The translations under genes were made by a program, and so were the position numbers. The notes under the pieces were generated by a model. The model saw only the letters and a program-made list of their open reading frames with translations. It did no database searches and had not been told where the DNA came from. Of a stretch of 64,000 nucleotides of DNA, positions 45,311 to 57,869 are shown in pieces. The stretch's first letter is position 1. Every line of letters begins with the position of its first letter. This stretch comes from Phlebiopsis flavidoalba (taxonomy: Eukaryota > Basidiomycota > Agaricomycetes > Polyporales > Phanerochaetaceae): NCBI GenBank assembly GCA_035772785.1, contig JAOCPU010000013.1:501001-565000 (forward strand). Direction: 5' to 3'.

Positions 45311-47357
45311 TTTCACCAGAGTTAGATTTCCATTGCGCACACTTGTACATGTGCAACAGCATTGCCAGACGTCACTTTACTGCTCAAAGTGTTCTGGCAG
45401 ATGCACTGGATGCTGTGGAGCCCGCAGGCTCGAATCGTCCCACAGAAGGCCAGTTTGCATGCTGAGCATCCCTCTCCAGCTATCCCCAATGCTCTAAGAG
45501 CGCGATCTGTTGTCTTTTGGTCTTTGATCTTTGTAGTTGAGTTTGTTAGTGTGCAGGTCCAGTGGTGTGCAAGTTGGGCACACGGCAGTATTTGAGGTTG
45601 GCGGCCTAGTAAAAAGAGAGTAAAGAGTGCGAGGGGAGAGAAAGTCCGTCATGCTTGCAACAACATCCAGTGGTGGTAGAGTGAAGTCAAACCGGGCACT
45701 TCAACCTTAAAGTTGGCACCTGTCGACGCGCGGCTTGCAACTAGAGTACAAGTGCCCAAAGACTTGGTGTGTCTTTGAGGAACATTGGTGTAAATTTGCC
45801 GCCTGCTCATGTTCCGACCTCTACATCACAGAATCTTGGTAGAACTATTTATTGTACTAACTCTTCAGTAGATTTGGTCTCATTCTACACATAGATAACT
45901 GCACAAATACTTGCTGAGCTATCATGGTAAAATATGTCTTCTACTTAATCATTGCTTTCTGGTACTGTCAAAGCTTAAAAACGTTTTCATTATAACTGTA
46001 TGGCCGTGCAGTATACTAACATTTTCATTATAACTGTATGGCTGTGCAGTATACTAATAATTGAGCAAGACAATCTCATTGTCTCATTTGAGCACCAAAT
46101 ATAAGTATGGAAATTGAATTAAAGAGATTTAACCAATAAACATACTAAGGGGCCATTCAAGGAACGTAAATTGATAGTTACTTGCACATATATAGAACAG
46201 TAATATAATACAGTGTAAATGATGTTTAAACAGTTAGATAATCTATTGAAAGTGCATTGGTGAATATAATCCATATAATTTGATTATAAACTCTTCAATA
46301 AATCCTCAACAATCAATTAATGCAATAGTAGGTAAGCCTAAAAAAAAAAAGTGTAAAAAGGAAGTCTTCAACTTTGAATAAAGCTCCCAAAAGCTATATA
46401 TAAGCTTGCAAATAGTAGGAAAATGTTTTAACTATAAGAAAGCTAGCTCTAACACATTGATAAGCTGGGAAATAGGCAAAAAGTCCATTATAGCAATGGA
46501 ACTCACAAATTAGTTGATTAAGGACAGGTCGGATAGAAATAAGTAAATTACTAGCTTAGTTCCAAGAAAGGTGCAAAAAAGTATGTAAATAATAGTGAAT
46601 TAGTGCATTAGTAGTTGAGCATCATTAGCCATCTGTTTACTTTAAGTATATAATATGTAAGGGAGATTTCCACTAATCCATGCAGATTAGTTTTTGAGGA
46701 TTCTCGAGATGCTGAAGCCTCCCTAAGTCAGCAGGCAAGTAAGTATGTCAGAGCATGTGACTAAGTAGAGCCAAACTTTGAGAAGCTATTTATTATGACT
46801 AAGCAGCATGCCCTTGAATTAAAGGGGTCACTCTAGGTTGTGTCAGGCATTGCACCAAGCTAAAAAATCAGTGGCTGTCCGCACATGCTGCAATATCATA
46901 GAGCCAACTTTATTGATGTCAAGCCTAGATTTATTATGATTAGCTATATATAGAGTAGAAAATGATAAATACCAGCTTGAGAGCATTAGTTGAATCTGTA
47001 AGCTGATTACCTGGATCTATATAAACTGATATTCTCCAACTTGAAGATAGTCATTCAGAACAGTGCTGTGGTATTTATGTATTTAATTCCGCACTGCGTA
47101 GTCATGATAGTAATTGATCTTGCATTTTGTATAACATTTGGCTACTATACATAGAATGCCGGAAGTTTAAAACTCACTTTGATCAGGAAAATAAATGGTC
47201 CTTATAGAAATAATATCACACAATATCACAATTAAACATAAATGATAATATAGCATGTTACTATATTTTCTTTATAGCTCATGTTTTTGTGAAATTCTCA
47301 GTTGGACAATGGTGATTCAAAAAATGAAAAGATGTTCCAACTAAAATACAACTGAAC
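45311..47357. other. Mostly anonymous; short GC-richer patch then AT-rich sequence
   Basis: 45311-45790 is GC-richer, with a small ORF at 45362-45595 of no recognised family. From 45800 the sequence is AT-rich with no ORF. It contains a 38-bp tandem duplication (45981-46056). Confidence 0.4.
45981..46056. repeat. 38-bp tandem duplication, two copies
   Basis: ACGTTTTCATTATAACTGTA... at 45981-46018 is followed without a gap by ACATTTTCATTATAACTGTA... at 46019-46056. The copies differ at only two positions, both C/T type (G/A on the other strand), so the duplication is recent compared with its surroundings. Confidence 0.9.
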
Positions 47358-47710
47358 TAGTAACTGACAAAAATGTGTCACACTTGGATATTCACCATTT
47401 AAAGAATATGTTATAAGATATTTTTATGAGTGACTACAGAAAAGCAATTTATTTGTGGAATACTATGGTACTAAACATCATTTTCGAAATTTATATATAT
47501 ACCATATATGGTAGCTATGATGGTATAATAAACAAATACATTAGAACTACACCAATAGAAGATTCCTTCATTACACAACCAAGATAAAAGATATGCACTT
47601 TACGTACTATTGATAAAATATCTTGATCCATGAGTAATTGTATAAAAAGCATGCATAATATGTATTGGATATCATTATTGAATGAATATTGATTTTTTCT
47701 GTCAAAGCTA
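47358..47710. mobile_element. Family-A element, left half only
   Basis: It starts TAGTAACTGACAAAAATGTG and follows the family sequence (TTAAAGAATATG, ACCATATATGGTAGC, TTATTGAATGAATATTGAT) up to GTCAAAGCTA. Another family-A copy begins there after TA. The expected continuation is not found beyond that second copy, so the right half was deleted. Confidence 0.7.
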
Positions 47711-48457
47711 CAGTGACTGACAAAAATGTGTCACACTTGGATATTCAGCATTTAAAGAATATGTTGTAAAATATTTATATAAGCAACTACAGGGAAACAA
47801 TTCTTCTTATAAAATACTATAGTAATAATTTTTTTTTCATAATTTACATATATACCATATATGCCAGCTATAATGGTATAACAAACAAATATATTAAAAC
47901 TGCACTGATGAAAGATTTCTTTCTTTATTACACTATCAAAATATATGTAAAATACCATTAAATTTGCACTGGCTGTAATAGAGTATGTGATAACATCTGA
48001 TTTTTGTCAGCTATAAGAAATTGAACACAAAATGTGTGAAAAAAGGCAAGTATGCTATTGTAAAGTGTGGCAAGTTACAAATGAAATTACATTTTGACTT
48101 TGCTGGCTCTAGATGATTGTAGCTATAATATGTAGCTGGCTATAGTAAGCTTTAATGGATCATATATACAGTATAGAGATGATATTAAGGTATTTTTGAA
48201 TATCATCCTTTAAATGCAAAACATTTTTATTACTGTATAATAACAGAATCTCTGATAAGAGCAAATTTAGTATACTTGCTCATTATCCAATGGCTATTGC
48301 TACTTATGATATATGTGTATATCTCAAAAATAGTTTTTCAAGTTATTCTATACAATATTTATTAACAGCTATGCAACAGCTCTTGTTATGAATATTTTTA
48401 TTCAAAAATTCTTTGAATGCTGAATATCTCAATGTGACACACTTTTGTCAGTCACTG
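47711..48457. mobile_element. Family-A element, 747 bp, internally shortened
   Basis: The ends are CAGTGACTGACAAAAATGTG and CACACTTTTGTCAGTCACTG, with TA on both sides (47709-47710, 48458-48459). It is about 140 bp shorter than other copies because part of the left arm between about 47940 and 47950 is missing. The central words GTGTGGCAAGTTACAAAT and GGCTATAGTAAGCTTTAA are kept. Confidence 0.8.
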
Positions 48458-51053
48458 TAGGCCTGGCTAGATTGTGAGGCCTAGGCTGTAAATTACTGGT
48501 AGATATCCAGATTCTTGGTAAAAATATACCAATTCTCATATGTATAATCTTGGCACTAGATAACCCTCTGATATTGAGCCTCATTGAGCAGTTTGACTCA
48601 TCTTGTGAGTGTCTCTATATGAAATTTACTGATTGATTCTCTACATGTACTTTTTGTGTTGATTTCTTTTTAATTGCAACTATTTTTTCTTGAGTCTAGC
48701 CTGGTAACAGTAGTGGATAACTTGCCAAAATTAGTGATGAGTGTGAATATACCCAAAGTACTGGAGGCTGTATCTATACTCATACCTACCAAATATCCAT
48801 ATCTATGCCATGGGTATGGGTACAAATTATATAGCATATAAGTAGGGCTTTGGCATGTCCAATAGCATTGTTTAACTCTGTTAACACATTCTACAGGTAT
48901 GGCGGGGTGGCGACTATCAGGAGAAATTCAGGTCAACAATTACTATGTTTAAACCAATAAACTTAGCAAATAAAATTAACTAAGTAACAATAATAACAAT
49001 TGTTCACTTTGTTATACAGTTTCTGGCTAATCTCTAGCTGATTCCTAGCTGTTTTCTGCTATTTCCTAGGAGTTTCTTGGCAGTTTTCATGTTTCCTGAG
49101 TGTTTCTGAAGCATTTTGGTATATTCTGATTCATCCATTATGATATTACATTTTCTGGAATATCACTGACAAATCAAAAAAGGGCTATACCCTCATCTTT
49201 ATATATACTTCCTCTATATAGATTTTAGAAAATCATGGGGCAAATTGCAGATAACATTCACAGTATACACACAATTGAATAAACAATAAACTATGGGAAA
49301 ACACACTAACATAAGTGTCAGCCTGTTATCAGAATTAGACAAATTCTTCTCTATTAGACTTTGGCCAAATTAAATAACAGCTGAAGACCCAAATAACTCA
49401 GCAATAACATGGAAAGAATATGAAAATGCACTGATAATACTAGTAATTCTTAAATGGCCAAATAATGGACAGAAACACAGATAACAAGTTAATAACAGAC
49501 TATTAACAGGCAAACAGAGCATTAATAAGAGGAAACTAAATAACAAAATAGTAATTAGATAAAAGACAATAACCAGATAATAGGCAGAGAACACAAGAAC
49601 CAGATAGAAAACAGCTAAGTAATGGATTAACAATAATTATTGACAGAATTTTGCCTGATAATTATTGAAAATACATTGCTATACTACAAAACAATATTCA
49701 AACCAATGTTGCCTATTTCACATCAACCTACAAATACCCCAAGGGTACGTGGGTCTAAGTTTCTATACCCACACTCACAAAAATCTGTACTCATAGCCAC
49801 AACTCATGGGGTTTCCAATATCCATGCTTGTCATTAGCCAAAATGTGTGTAAGATAGTAAGCAAAGGTATGGATATTGAGCATACAGTCTTTATATATTG
49901 CACAGATGTCTAGCTATTTTGGTCATTGACCTAAACTATTGGATAGTCAAAATTAGCTGCAACATTTGGCATTGTTATGTTGCTATTGCCTGTGGTGTGC
50001 AAAATAGCATAAAACTGTGGATAAAGTCAAGCCAAACTATTCACCCTTGCCTCAGTTTTTTTTTGTTGTGATATATACAGTTAGACAGTTAAATGGGTAA
50101 GAAAAACCCATATGGATTTTGGATATGGATAGCGGTGAGTATAGATATGGGTATGGTGCCTATGACCTACTACTACTCATACCTACCCATAGCCACCTAT
50201 TACTTGAAAGCAATTGGTATAGAACATATTTGAGGAGTGCGTGTCATAAGAATTGACAAAGGCTGCCATCAGTGATCTCTGGTATATATCCTGTTGCTCA
50301 TTTAAGTATCCACTCCTCATAATGCGTTGATATGTGTTAACTGCTAATGGTCACTATCAAGGCATTAAAGACAGTGCTTGCCCCAGCCAGCTTATACTTT
50401 GACAATATTGCATGCTTTTAAGCCAACCCCGGTATGTCTCTCTAAAACAAACCTTCTTTTCTGCCTTCCTCTCATTTCACATATTTAGCCATCTTTGCAA
50501 ACCTACTGAAAAGGCCACAAAAACTGCTGTCAAAGCTGTCGCAGCAAAGAAATGCAAGGGGACCACTTAGGACAAGCCTACATATCCTACCAGTATGTCT
50601 CAGCATTGATCTAGAAAGGGGAACATATCCGGCCTGCATATACTATGCATGAAAATAAGCTAGCTTATAAATAACAAAAGACTGGCATGTACTAGTCCTT
50701 GCAGCTATGTCCCCACATCTCACTCACATAGGAACTCCCTACTATGTGCTCTTTTTTCCTCTTTTCCTCTTCCATACTCTCTCCATCTTTTTCCCTTTTA
50801 TTGTCTCCTCCTTCTTACCTCCAAAACAATGTCATAGTCTATAGACCCAATTGATTTCAATGCTCAAGATCCCCAAGTACCATCAATGTCATTGATGATG
50901 AATATCTAGCAACAAAGGCATAACAAATATAGAGAAAGGGACAAGGGATAGTTAGTCAAGTAGCAAGGAGTTAGCCAAAGAAAATGAGGAAGCTAAACTC
51001 TATGCACCACAATATTCATTGGATATCTATCAAGCCTTTTAACTTGCACTCTA
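48458..51053. other. AT-rich anonymous sequence with word-rich tracts; no gene
   Basis: I see no supported ORF. Words such as CTCATACCTACC, ATGGGTATGG and GGATATGGAT occur near 48775-48835, and inverted counterparts near 50110-50205. That could mark the two ends of a ~1.5 kb decayed element, with possible ends AGTGATGAGTG at 48733 and CACCTATTACTT at 50205. A T-poor AATAACA-rich tract lies at 49370-49640. Confidence 0.4.
49370..49640. repeat. T-poor AATAACAG / CCAGATAA-rich tract
   Basis: About 270 bp in which the plus strand is dominated by A with recurring AATAACA, TAACAG, AGATAA and ACAGA words. The strand asymmetry resembles the 3.0-3.4 kb tract. It generates a long minus-strand ORF (49370-49633) of Leu, Val, Ser and Tyr, which I regard as non-coding. 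Confidence 0.45.
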
Positions 51054-51921
51054 CAATGACTGGCAAAAATGTGTCACATTTGGATATTGAGCATCTAAAG
51101 AATATATTGTAAGATACTCACATGAGTGAATACAGAAAAGCGATTTTTCTAGTGAAATACTATGGTAATGAACATTATTTTCATAATTTACATATATACC
51201 ATATATGGCAACTATGATGGTATAATAAACAAATACATTAAAACTGCACTAATGAAAGATTCCTTTATTACACAACCAAAAAGAAAAAGAAATGCATTTT
51301 ATTGACTATTGATAAATGTCTTAATTCATGAGTAACTGTATAAAAAGCATGCATAGTATGTATTTGATATCATTATTGAATGAATGTTAGTTTTTTATAT
51401 CACAGCTATGTGTGAAGTACCATTTAATTTATGTTAGTTGTGATAGAGTATGTGATAACATCTGATTTTTTCCGCTATAGAAAATGAAATACTAAATGTA
51501 TGAGAAAAAAAAGCAGGTATACAATTGTAAAGTGTGGCAAGTTACAAATAAAATCTTATTTTTACCTTGCTTGCTCTAAATTATTCTTGCTCTAATATGT
51601 AGCTAGCTATGATAAGCTGTAGGGTATTATGTATACAGTATTGAGATAGTATCAAGGTATTTTTTAATATTAATTTTGAAATGCAAAATTATTTTATTAC
51701 TGTACAATAAAAGAATCTCTGATAAGAGCAGATTTGGTATATTTGCTTATTATCCGACGCCTATTACTACTCATGATACATGTGTATATATCCGTGATAG
51801 CTCTTTATGCTATTTTGAACAATTTTCTTTATAGTTATGCAACAGCTCTCTCTATGGACATCTTATTCAAAATTCTGTGAGTGCTCAATATCTAAGTGTG
51901 ACGCACTTTTGTCAGTTACTA
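51054..51921. mobile_element. Family-A element, 868 bp, complete
   Basis: It runs from CAATGACTGGCAAAAATGTG to CGCACTTTTGTCAGTTACTA with TA on both sides (51052-51053, 51922-51923). All family landmarks are present in order. It lies in the opposite orientation to the copy at 52850. Confidence 0.8.
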
Positions 51922-51923
51922 TA

Positions 51924-52847
51924 GATTACATGACGAAAGGCTTCAACTTGTCCTTCTATACCTTGTTCAATGACTCTGACATTGAGTATTTGAAGGGTCA
52001 TCGCCATGTTTTTGTGTGCCGTGCATATGGCTGCAAGTTCAAGATACACTGATATCTTGACACTAAGGACACAACATCAACTTGAAATATGTTTTGTCAC
52101 TTCAAGTTCTGCTAAGGTGAAGATATAGATCAAGCGGCATTAAAAGCGGCCAACACTCACCACACCAGGGACAATATTGTGACAAAAGATTCTCAAAGCT
52201 AAGAACAACACATCCATCTCTGTGTTTACTATCAAAGAACAGTCAGGCTTAGTGATATACTTATATAAACCCATAATGAATGTAGAGATTTGTGTGGAGA
52301 TCATTTGGTGGGTCTGAGAGAGCTTATGTCTATTCAAAATTGTAAAAGACTATAGATTCCTGTGCTTTATGAAGACAGGATATTCAAATATTCACATTCT
52401 GTTGCTAGCAACTGTGAGAGGTGACATTCAAGTTATCTTCAAGGCATCACATCAGTGTATTGCACGTATCCTTCAAATATGTCTTGCCCATTTGATTATA
52501 TCATTTCGCTTATGTGCCTTGATGTGTAGAGCTACCTTAGCCTTTCTAGCTATGAGATAAATGTGTAGTCATAGTCATCACTAAATCATTGCTCCTTAAT
52601 AGCAATGATGCGTTACATCCGTCAATTCAACAGCTAACTGCTTGGTTTCTCTTTCAACATAATCAAATTTCTAAAGGTGTATCCAATTTTTAGCATTAAA
52701 ACCTTCTATCATCTTACTGATTGACTTCAACTCCTTCAAGAGTTACACCAGAGTCAACCTTGCTGAAGCATTTTCAAACATTTTCATTGATTTTGAGCTT
52801 GAGAACAAGGTCAACTGGTCTTCTTTGCTATACGCTAGAATTACAGA
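51924..52847 (+). pseudogene. Fossil hAT transposase, N-terminal region
   Basis: Fragments in successive frames match the N-terminal part of Agaricomycete hAT transposases in order. The BED-finger-like VFVCRAYGCKFKI is followed by YLDTKDTTSTS, NMFCHFKFC and GEDIDQAALKAA (51990-52150). Then come ESL-F-IVKD-like remains (~52310-52350), LMKTG-type MKTGYSNIHI (52369) and VRGDIQVIFKASHQCIARIL (~52410-52470). Many stops and frameshifts are present, and the catalytic RNase-H-like core is not recognisable beyond about 52560. It is bounded on both sides by family-A elements. Confidence 0.65.
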
Positions 52848-52849
52848 TA

Positions 52850-53718
52850 CAGTGACTGACAAAAGTGTGTCACATTGAGATATTCAGCATTCAAAGAATT
52901 TTGAATAAAATATCCATAACAAGAGCTGTTGCATAGCTGTAATAAAGATTGTATAGAATAACTTGAAAAACTATTTTTGAGATATACACATATATCATAA
53001 GTAGCAATAGCCATTGGATAATGAGCAAGTATACTAAATTTGCTCTTATCAGAGATTCTGTTATTATACAGTAATAAAAATGTTTTGCATTTAAAGGATG
53101 ATATTCAAAAATACCTTAATATCATCTCTATACTGTATATATGATCCATTAAAGCTTACTATAGCCAGCTACATATTATAGCTACAATCATCTAGAGCCC
53201 AGCAAAGTCAAAATGTAATTTCATTTGTAACTTGCCACACTTTACAATAGCATACTTGCCTTTTTTCACACATTTTGTGTTCAATTTCTTATAGCTGACA
53301 AAAATCAGATGTTACCACATACTCTATTACAGCCAATGTAAATTTAATGGTATTTTACATATAGCTGTGACAAAAGAAATCAATATTTATTCACTAGCAA
53401 TATAAATATGTACTATACATGCTTTTTATATGATTACTCATGGATCAAGCTATTTTATCAATAGCACGTATAATGCATATCCTTTTTTTTTTGGTGGTGT
53501 AATAAAGAAGTCTTTCATCAATGCGGTTTAAATGTATTTGTTTATTATACAATCATAGCTGCCATATATGGTATATATGTAAATGTTGAAATGATTTTTC
53601 ATTACTATAGTATTCCACAAAAAAAATTGCTCTTTTATAGTTGCTCATATGAATATCTTACAATATATTCTTTAAATGGTGAATATCCAAGCGTAACACA
53701 TTTTTTTGTCAGTCACTG
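52850..53718. mobile_element. Family-A element, 869 bp, complete, inverted orientation
   Basis: It runs from CAGTGACTGACAAAAGTGTG to TTTTTTTGTCAGTCACTG, flanked by TA (52848-52849, 53719-53720). It retains the uninterrupted site ACATATAGCTGTGAC that is split in the nested pair at 17.4 kb, and so serves as the empty-site reference within the window. Confidence 0.85.
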
Positions 53719-54590
53719 TATAAGCTGGCCAGCTATATGAATGTTCATACATAAAGTTTACTTTGAGCTATATTTGGTATTTTTGTTAGGCATATATAGG
53801 AGCTACCAATATTTTTGTGTATAGTGTACCATTTGATGGATTTCCAGAATTCTGGACAGCATTGATTGCCAGCCAAAAATCGTACATCTAGGGAGCCTGT
53901 TAGATCAATCTGTACTCAGGAAATTTTCACTAGCAAAATTGTGTGTACTTCTACTCAATACGCATAGGCCGACTGAATATTAAAACTTAATATGGCTTAA
54001 TAAGGTACATTGGTATATATCTTTGTATCTAGCTCACAGTTTTAATGCATAGTTATCTCATAGGACTACAGAACTTTTGATAGCTTGAGTAGAAGCCCTA
54101 ATAACCTATGTACCATCTGAACAAGTCGTGTGGAGGCACATAAGGCTGCCTTCAATTCTACATACTTTCCAATGCATATTGATTTCTTTTTAAATACTAC
54201 ACTACATGCCAAGCAGTTGATGTTGAGTGAAGCAGGGCAGCCTTTTCACTACAGTGAATAGGTTCCTGATTTTGATCAAATCACCTCCCTGTCTAAATAA
54301 GATGCAGGCAGCCTTATGAAATATCACCCAGAAATTAGGATGTCATTTTGTTAAGTATATATTCCTCTATCGGCTGCCTCCTACAATCTTGAGTCAGTTT
54401 AGGTCTTGTGTCAGCAATGGCGGACATGCTGCTAGAGTGCAGGTCATTGGACACTTACCATATTGGGAAATTTGCGTGATTTGTAAGATTTGAAATGGCT
54501 CTCGCAAATTGTTGAGGCAGGTGAAATTTCTTTCAAAAATGTCTTTACAAAGTTGCATATGTATTTATTGCTGCTGCAAAATATTTGGGA
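53719..54590. other. AT-rich spacer at the edge of the mobile-element island
   Basis: No ORF or repeat is recognised. GC content rises from about 54640 onward, where host genes begin. Confidence 0.45.
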
Positions 54591-54649
54591 GCCATAGGGG
54601 TTGTGGAGCCCAAAATAATTTTACTGTCCAGGATCGTGGGAATCCACAG

Positions 54650-57072
54650 TATTCCTCGCTCAGCGCATTCGAACACGTGATATCTTGTTCAATCTCAACC
54701 GCGCGCACGACGCGCTAGCCACGATCCATGGTTCAATTCTGGCTACCCATAAGTACGGAAAGCCCCGTTGCTGGTGAGCTACCAAAACTTATTTCACTAC
54801 TTCGAAACTAATTACTCGCAGGATATGTCTCGTATGTCCCCCGAACGACGAGTGCGACGCATCACGGACACCTTATCCTTCTTCCCGAGACTGAAGAGAT
54901 CATGGGACCAAATTGCTGCTGCCCTAAAGTCTCTTGAAGCCGCGATACGTGAGGCCGGGGCCCTCCAAAACGAATGTTTATACTGACATGTTGCGCACAA
55001 TATCCTCGTCCTCAACAAGTACATCAACTCGGAGAGGGTCTCGTCTCTCAGGCGCTGCTCTGGACATGCTCAGTACCGCGGCAACTGAGATTGGGCAGTC
55101 GTTCGAGATACTGACTGCCCTTTTTTTGTCTCCTGCCGACGATCCTCATTCTACTGTGGTCAGGGCCGAACAAGATATTCGTTACTCGGGCGCGCGCATG
55201 CATAAGTGCCATCATTGAATCAACCCAATCCCCCCCAAAATCCTCTCATATCTTCTGCGCCACGCAAAAGACAAGTCGGGCACCCTGCGTCTCGCTGTTG
55301 CTGAAGCTACTTTAGCTTGCCTACAAAGCTTCAACCCTCCTGATCTACAGAGAGAGGCACGGGGGACAGGAGTTGGAAACATTAATCAAGTTGACGGCCA
55401 CCGACGCCAATGCAGATATTCGTAAGGTTGGCAGGAAGATATTTGAGGCTTACTCGATACTGCTTCCAAGCCGTGTTGACAGGTACGGAAACCTCCACTC
55501 CTAACACTGGCTCATACCCATGAGGACGCCTTTAGGTTCGTCGCCCCCCTTACCCCTACGATCAAAAAAATATTTGGCCGTGAACACGAGGTCAATGAGC
55601 ACTACATCCTCGAATCCGCCTTCGCGACCCTCCTCCTCTATGTCATCTCATTCCGCGCTTGCCTCGTCACACTCCTCGTCTTTGGCCCGCAGAAACACGC
55701 CGACCCCATACGCCCCTCTAAGAAAGGCGAAGCAACTACCGCTCCCTCCCAGGCACCTAGCAGTCCGATCCTCCGCTTTGCAAGCAAATCCTGCGGCGGG
55801 CCCGTCCAGAAACGAAAGCAGACAAAGGAGCGTCATGGTCACCCACCCCCGGCGCCCTGCGAGCCGCACCGAATCTGGCGCCCATAGCACAATGCCGCCA
55901 CCCCCCATAGCCTCCTTACGGCCTCGCTCTGACGCTCCATTACGAACTCCGGAGATTATACCTGTAGCTACATCCTCTTCCTTGTCTTCTCATCCTATGC
56001 TGCCATTCGATCCGATACGTTCTCGAACAGGACCAATACGCCCCACAGGACCATCTCAGCAGGATGCAGCGTCATCCACTTACCCTGTACCGGAGGCTCA
56101 AGCTGAGCCCAGGCGAAATGCTGGTGGTGCAAGAAGAGTCCTGCGACCGAAGTCTGAACCACCGTGTCAGCCGAACGGGGAGGAATCCAGGTCGGTCGGT
56201 TCTTACCAGCAAGATTGCTATCGTGTACCACCGACGGAGGGTGGATCTCAGCAGCCCCCGCAGAATAAACGGGTCTTGAACAAACATACCGTAACCGCCG
56301 AAGACTTCCGCTCGTCGTCAAAGCCTGCCGTGGCTAAGTTCAGACCGGCTACCCGTGGACGGGATGCAAATGAGCGACCCGGCGGAACGGCCTCCGTTCG
56401 GGAGACGCGGCCCAAAGGTACTCTAACTACCCTCCGTTGCTCATGAACGTCAAGGTCCTATTGGCAAAAACGGTCAGTCCCGATCCACATCCAGTAAACC
56501 AAGCCGGGGCGATGCAAACGACTTCACAAAAGTTGTGTCGACACCACATGGCAAGCCGAAGTTAAGACCTGTCGATACCAAACGAGTTGGCAATGCTATA
56601 GATTCCACCGCTCTCCGATCGGTGTCACCCGCTCCTCATCCCTCTACCTCAATGCCCCAACGGAGTGCCAGTGCCAGCCCGGGAACGCCACCTCAGCATC
56701 TCTCACCGCTCTTGCAAGAGAACTGCACTACAAGGGACATTCAAGAACACGACCTGCTGACTATGCTCTTCCGTTAAATGAATCTCCTTCGGAGGAAGAG
56801 CATGACAACGACGGGGTTTCCGCGGAAACCACCGTCATATTGGACCGTCAACGCCTCAACCCCTCAGAGACAAAACGGCTGCCAACCACGAGATTTTAAT
56901 ACAGCAAACACCAATATCAGCCCTGGTGGAGTCCATTCAAAGGGGTTTCATGTTTACACCATCTGCAACGTCGCTCTCGACAGTGGATGAGGATGAATGT
57001 AGTGTACTATATGAGTCGCAGACGGAGCCAGTTACGTGGGACTGCAGACCTCTCACACTTCCCAAAACGTGA
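54650..57072 (+). CDS. CLASP-type microtubule-associated protein (TOG/CLASP N-terminal domain)
   Basis: CLASP proteins (Stu1/Mast/Orbit) bind and stabilise microtubules at plus ends and the spindle. The TOG-like domain is readable as LPETEE, SWDQIAAALKSLEAA (~54880-54950), RLSGAALDMLSTAATEIGQS (~55040-55105) and SYLLRHAKDKSGTLRLAVAE (~55250-55310). It continues with CLQSFNPPDL, LETLIKLTATDANADIRKVG (~55372-55430) and GRKIFEAYSILLPSRVD. An intron (GTACGG at 55483 to TTTAG at about 55533) leads to FVAPLTPTIKKYLAVNTRSM. A long Ser/Pro/Arg-rich linker follows. The C-terminal box ISALVESIQRGFMFTPSA (~56910-56965) runs in frame to TGA at 57070. At least three single-base shifts break the frame (near 54900, 55040 and the G run at 55361-55365). 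The start codon is uncertain; a GTGAGC...GCAG intron near 54773-54823 may precede the domain. Confidence 0.7.
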
Positions 57073-57869
57073 TGTAACTTCTACGATCCATGAGATTGCT
57101 AGCCCACGGATATAGAGCTGTAAAGTTGTTGTTCGCGAACGGGACTGCAGACGGAAAGAGTGTACTATGGAGACAGTGAGTCAGGCGATAGGGTGTACGA
57201 TGCGAATGCGGCCGCGTGACGTACAGAAGTCGAAACATCAATGTGACAAGAATTTTCTGCCTTTCGCCAATCTCCGTGCAAGAGTCTTCCGCCCGTTTGT
57301 AGGCTCTTCTTGCGGGACAGAAAGCCGTGTTTGCGCTTGCGCTTGCGCTGTGAAGGTTGATATTCCTGGCCAAAGGTACCGTGGCAGACCTGCAGCGGCA
57401 AAGCAGGCTGAAAGACTGGCTTTTGCCACGCTACAGAGAGCAACGACAATGCGGGCATGGGTCGCATGACAGGCAACTGGCGGGTGAAAAGCGAGAGCCC
57501 GGTGCGCCACAAGGAGGAGGTAAGGCTGACGGGAGGAATAGCCGTCGGCCGCTGCCAGAGGTGGCGGACCCCTTGCGAGGATGCGCTGGAGTTGTAAGGG
57601 GATACGCGGCATCGGCGACCAGCTGGTGAGTGAGAGCCAACCCGAACCAGCTCGGCGTGAAACGGTGAGACAGCCAGGGCGCGTGTCACGGTTCGTCACG
57701 CATCACGCGCCTGCTTTCAAGCACTTCGTGCAAAGAGCTGTCCGGTTGGTCTGTCGGCGCGTCCTGAGGTATCAAGAATTCTATTTCCCTTCTCTACACT
57801 CCTTCCTGTCGACTGTTACCCGCAATTAATAACATCTCTCACAACCTCAACGTCGGCCTGGTGCTCTCC
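57073..57869. promoter_or_regulatory. Intergenic region between CLASP and CLIP-170 genes
   Basis: About 800 bp, GC-rich. Several ORFs overlap on both strands (for example minus 57165-57689), but none resembles a known protein. A CT-rich stretch (CCCTTCTCTACACTCCTTCC, 57787 on) and TCTCTCACAACCTCAACG lie just before the CLIP start, which is typical of fungal promoters. No TATA box is clear. Confidence 0.45.
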
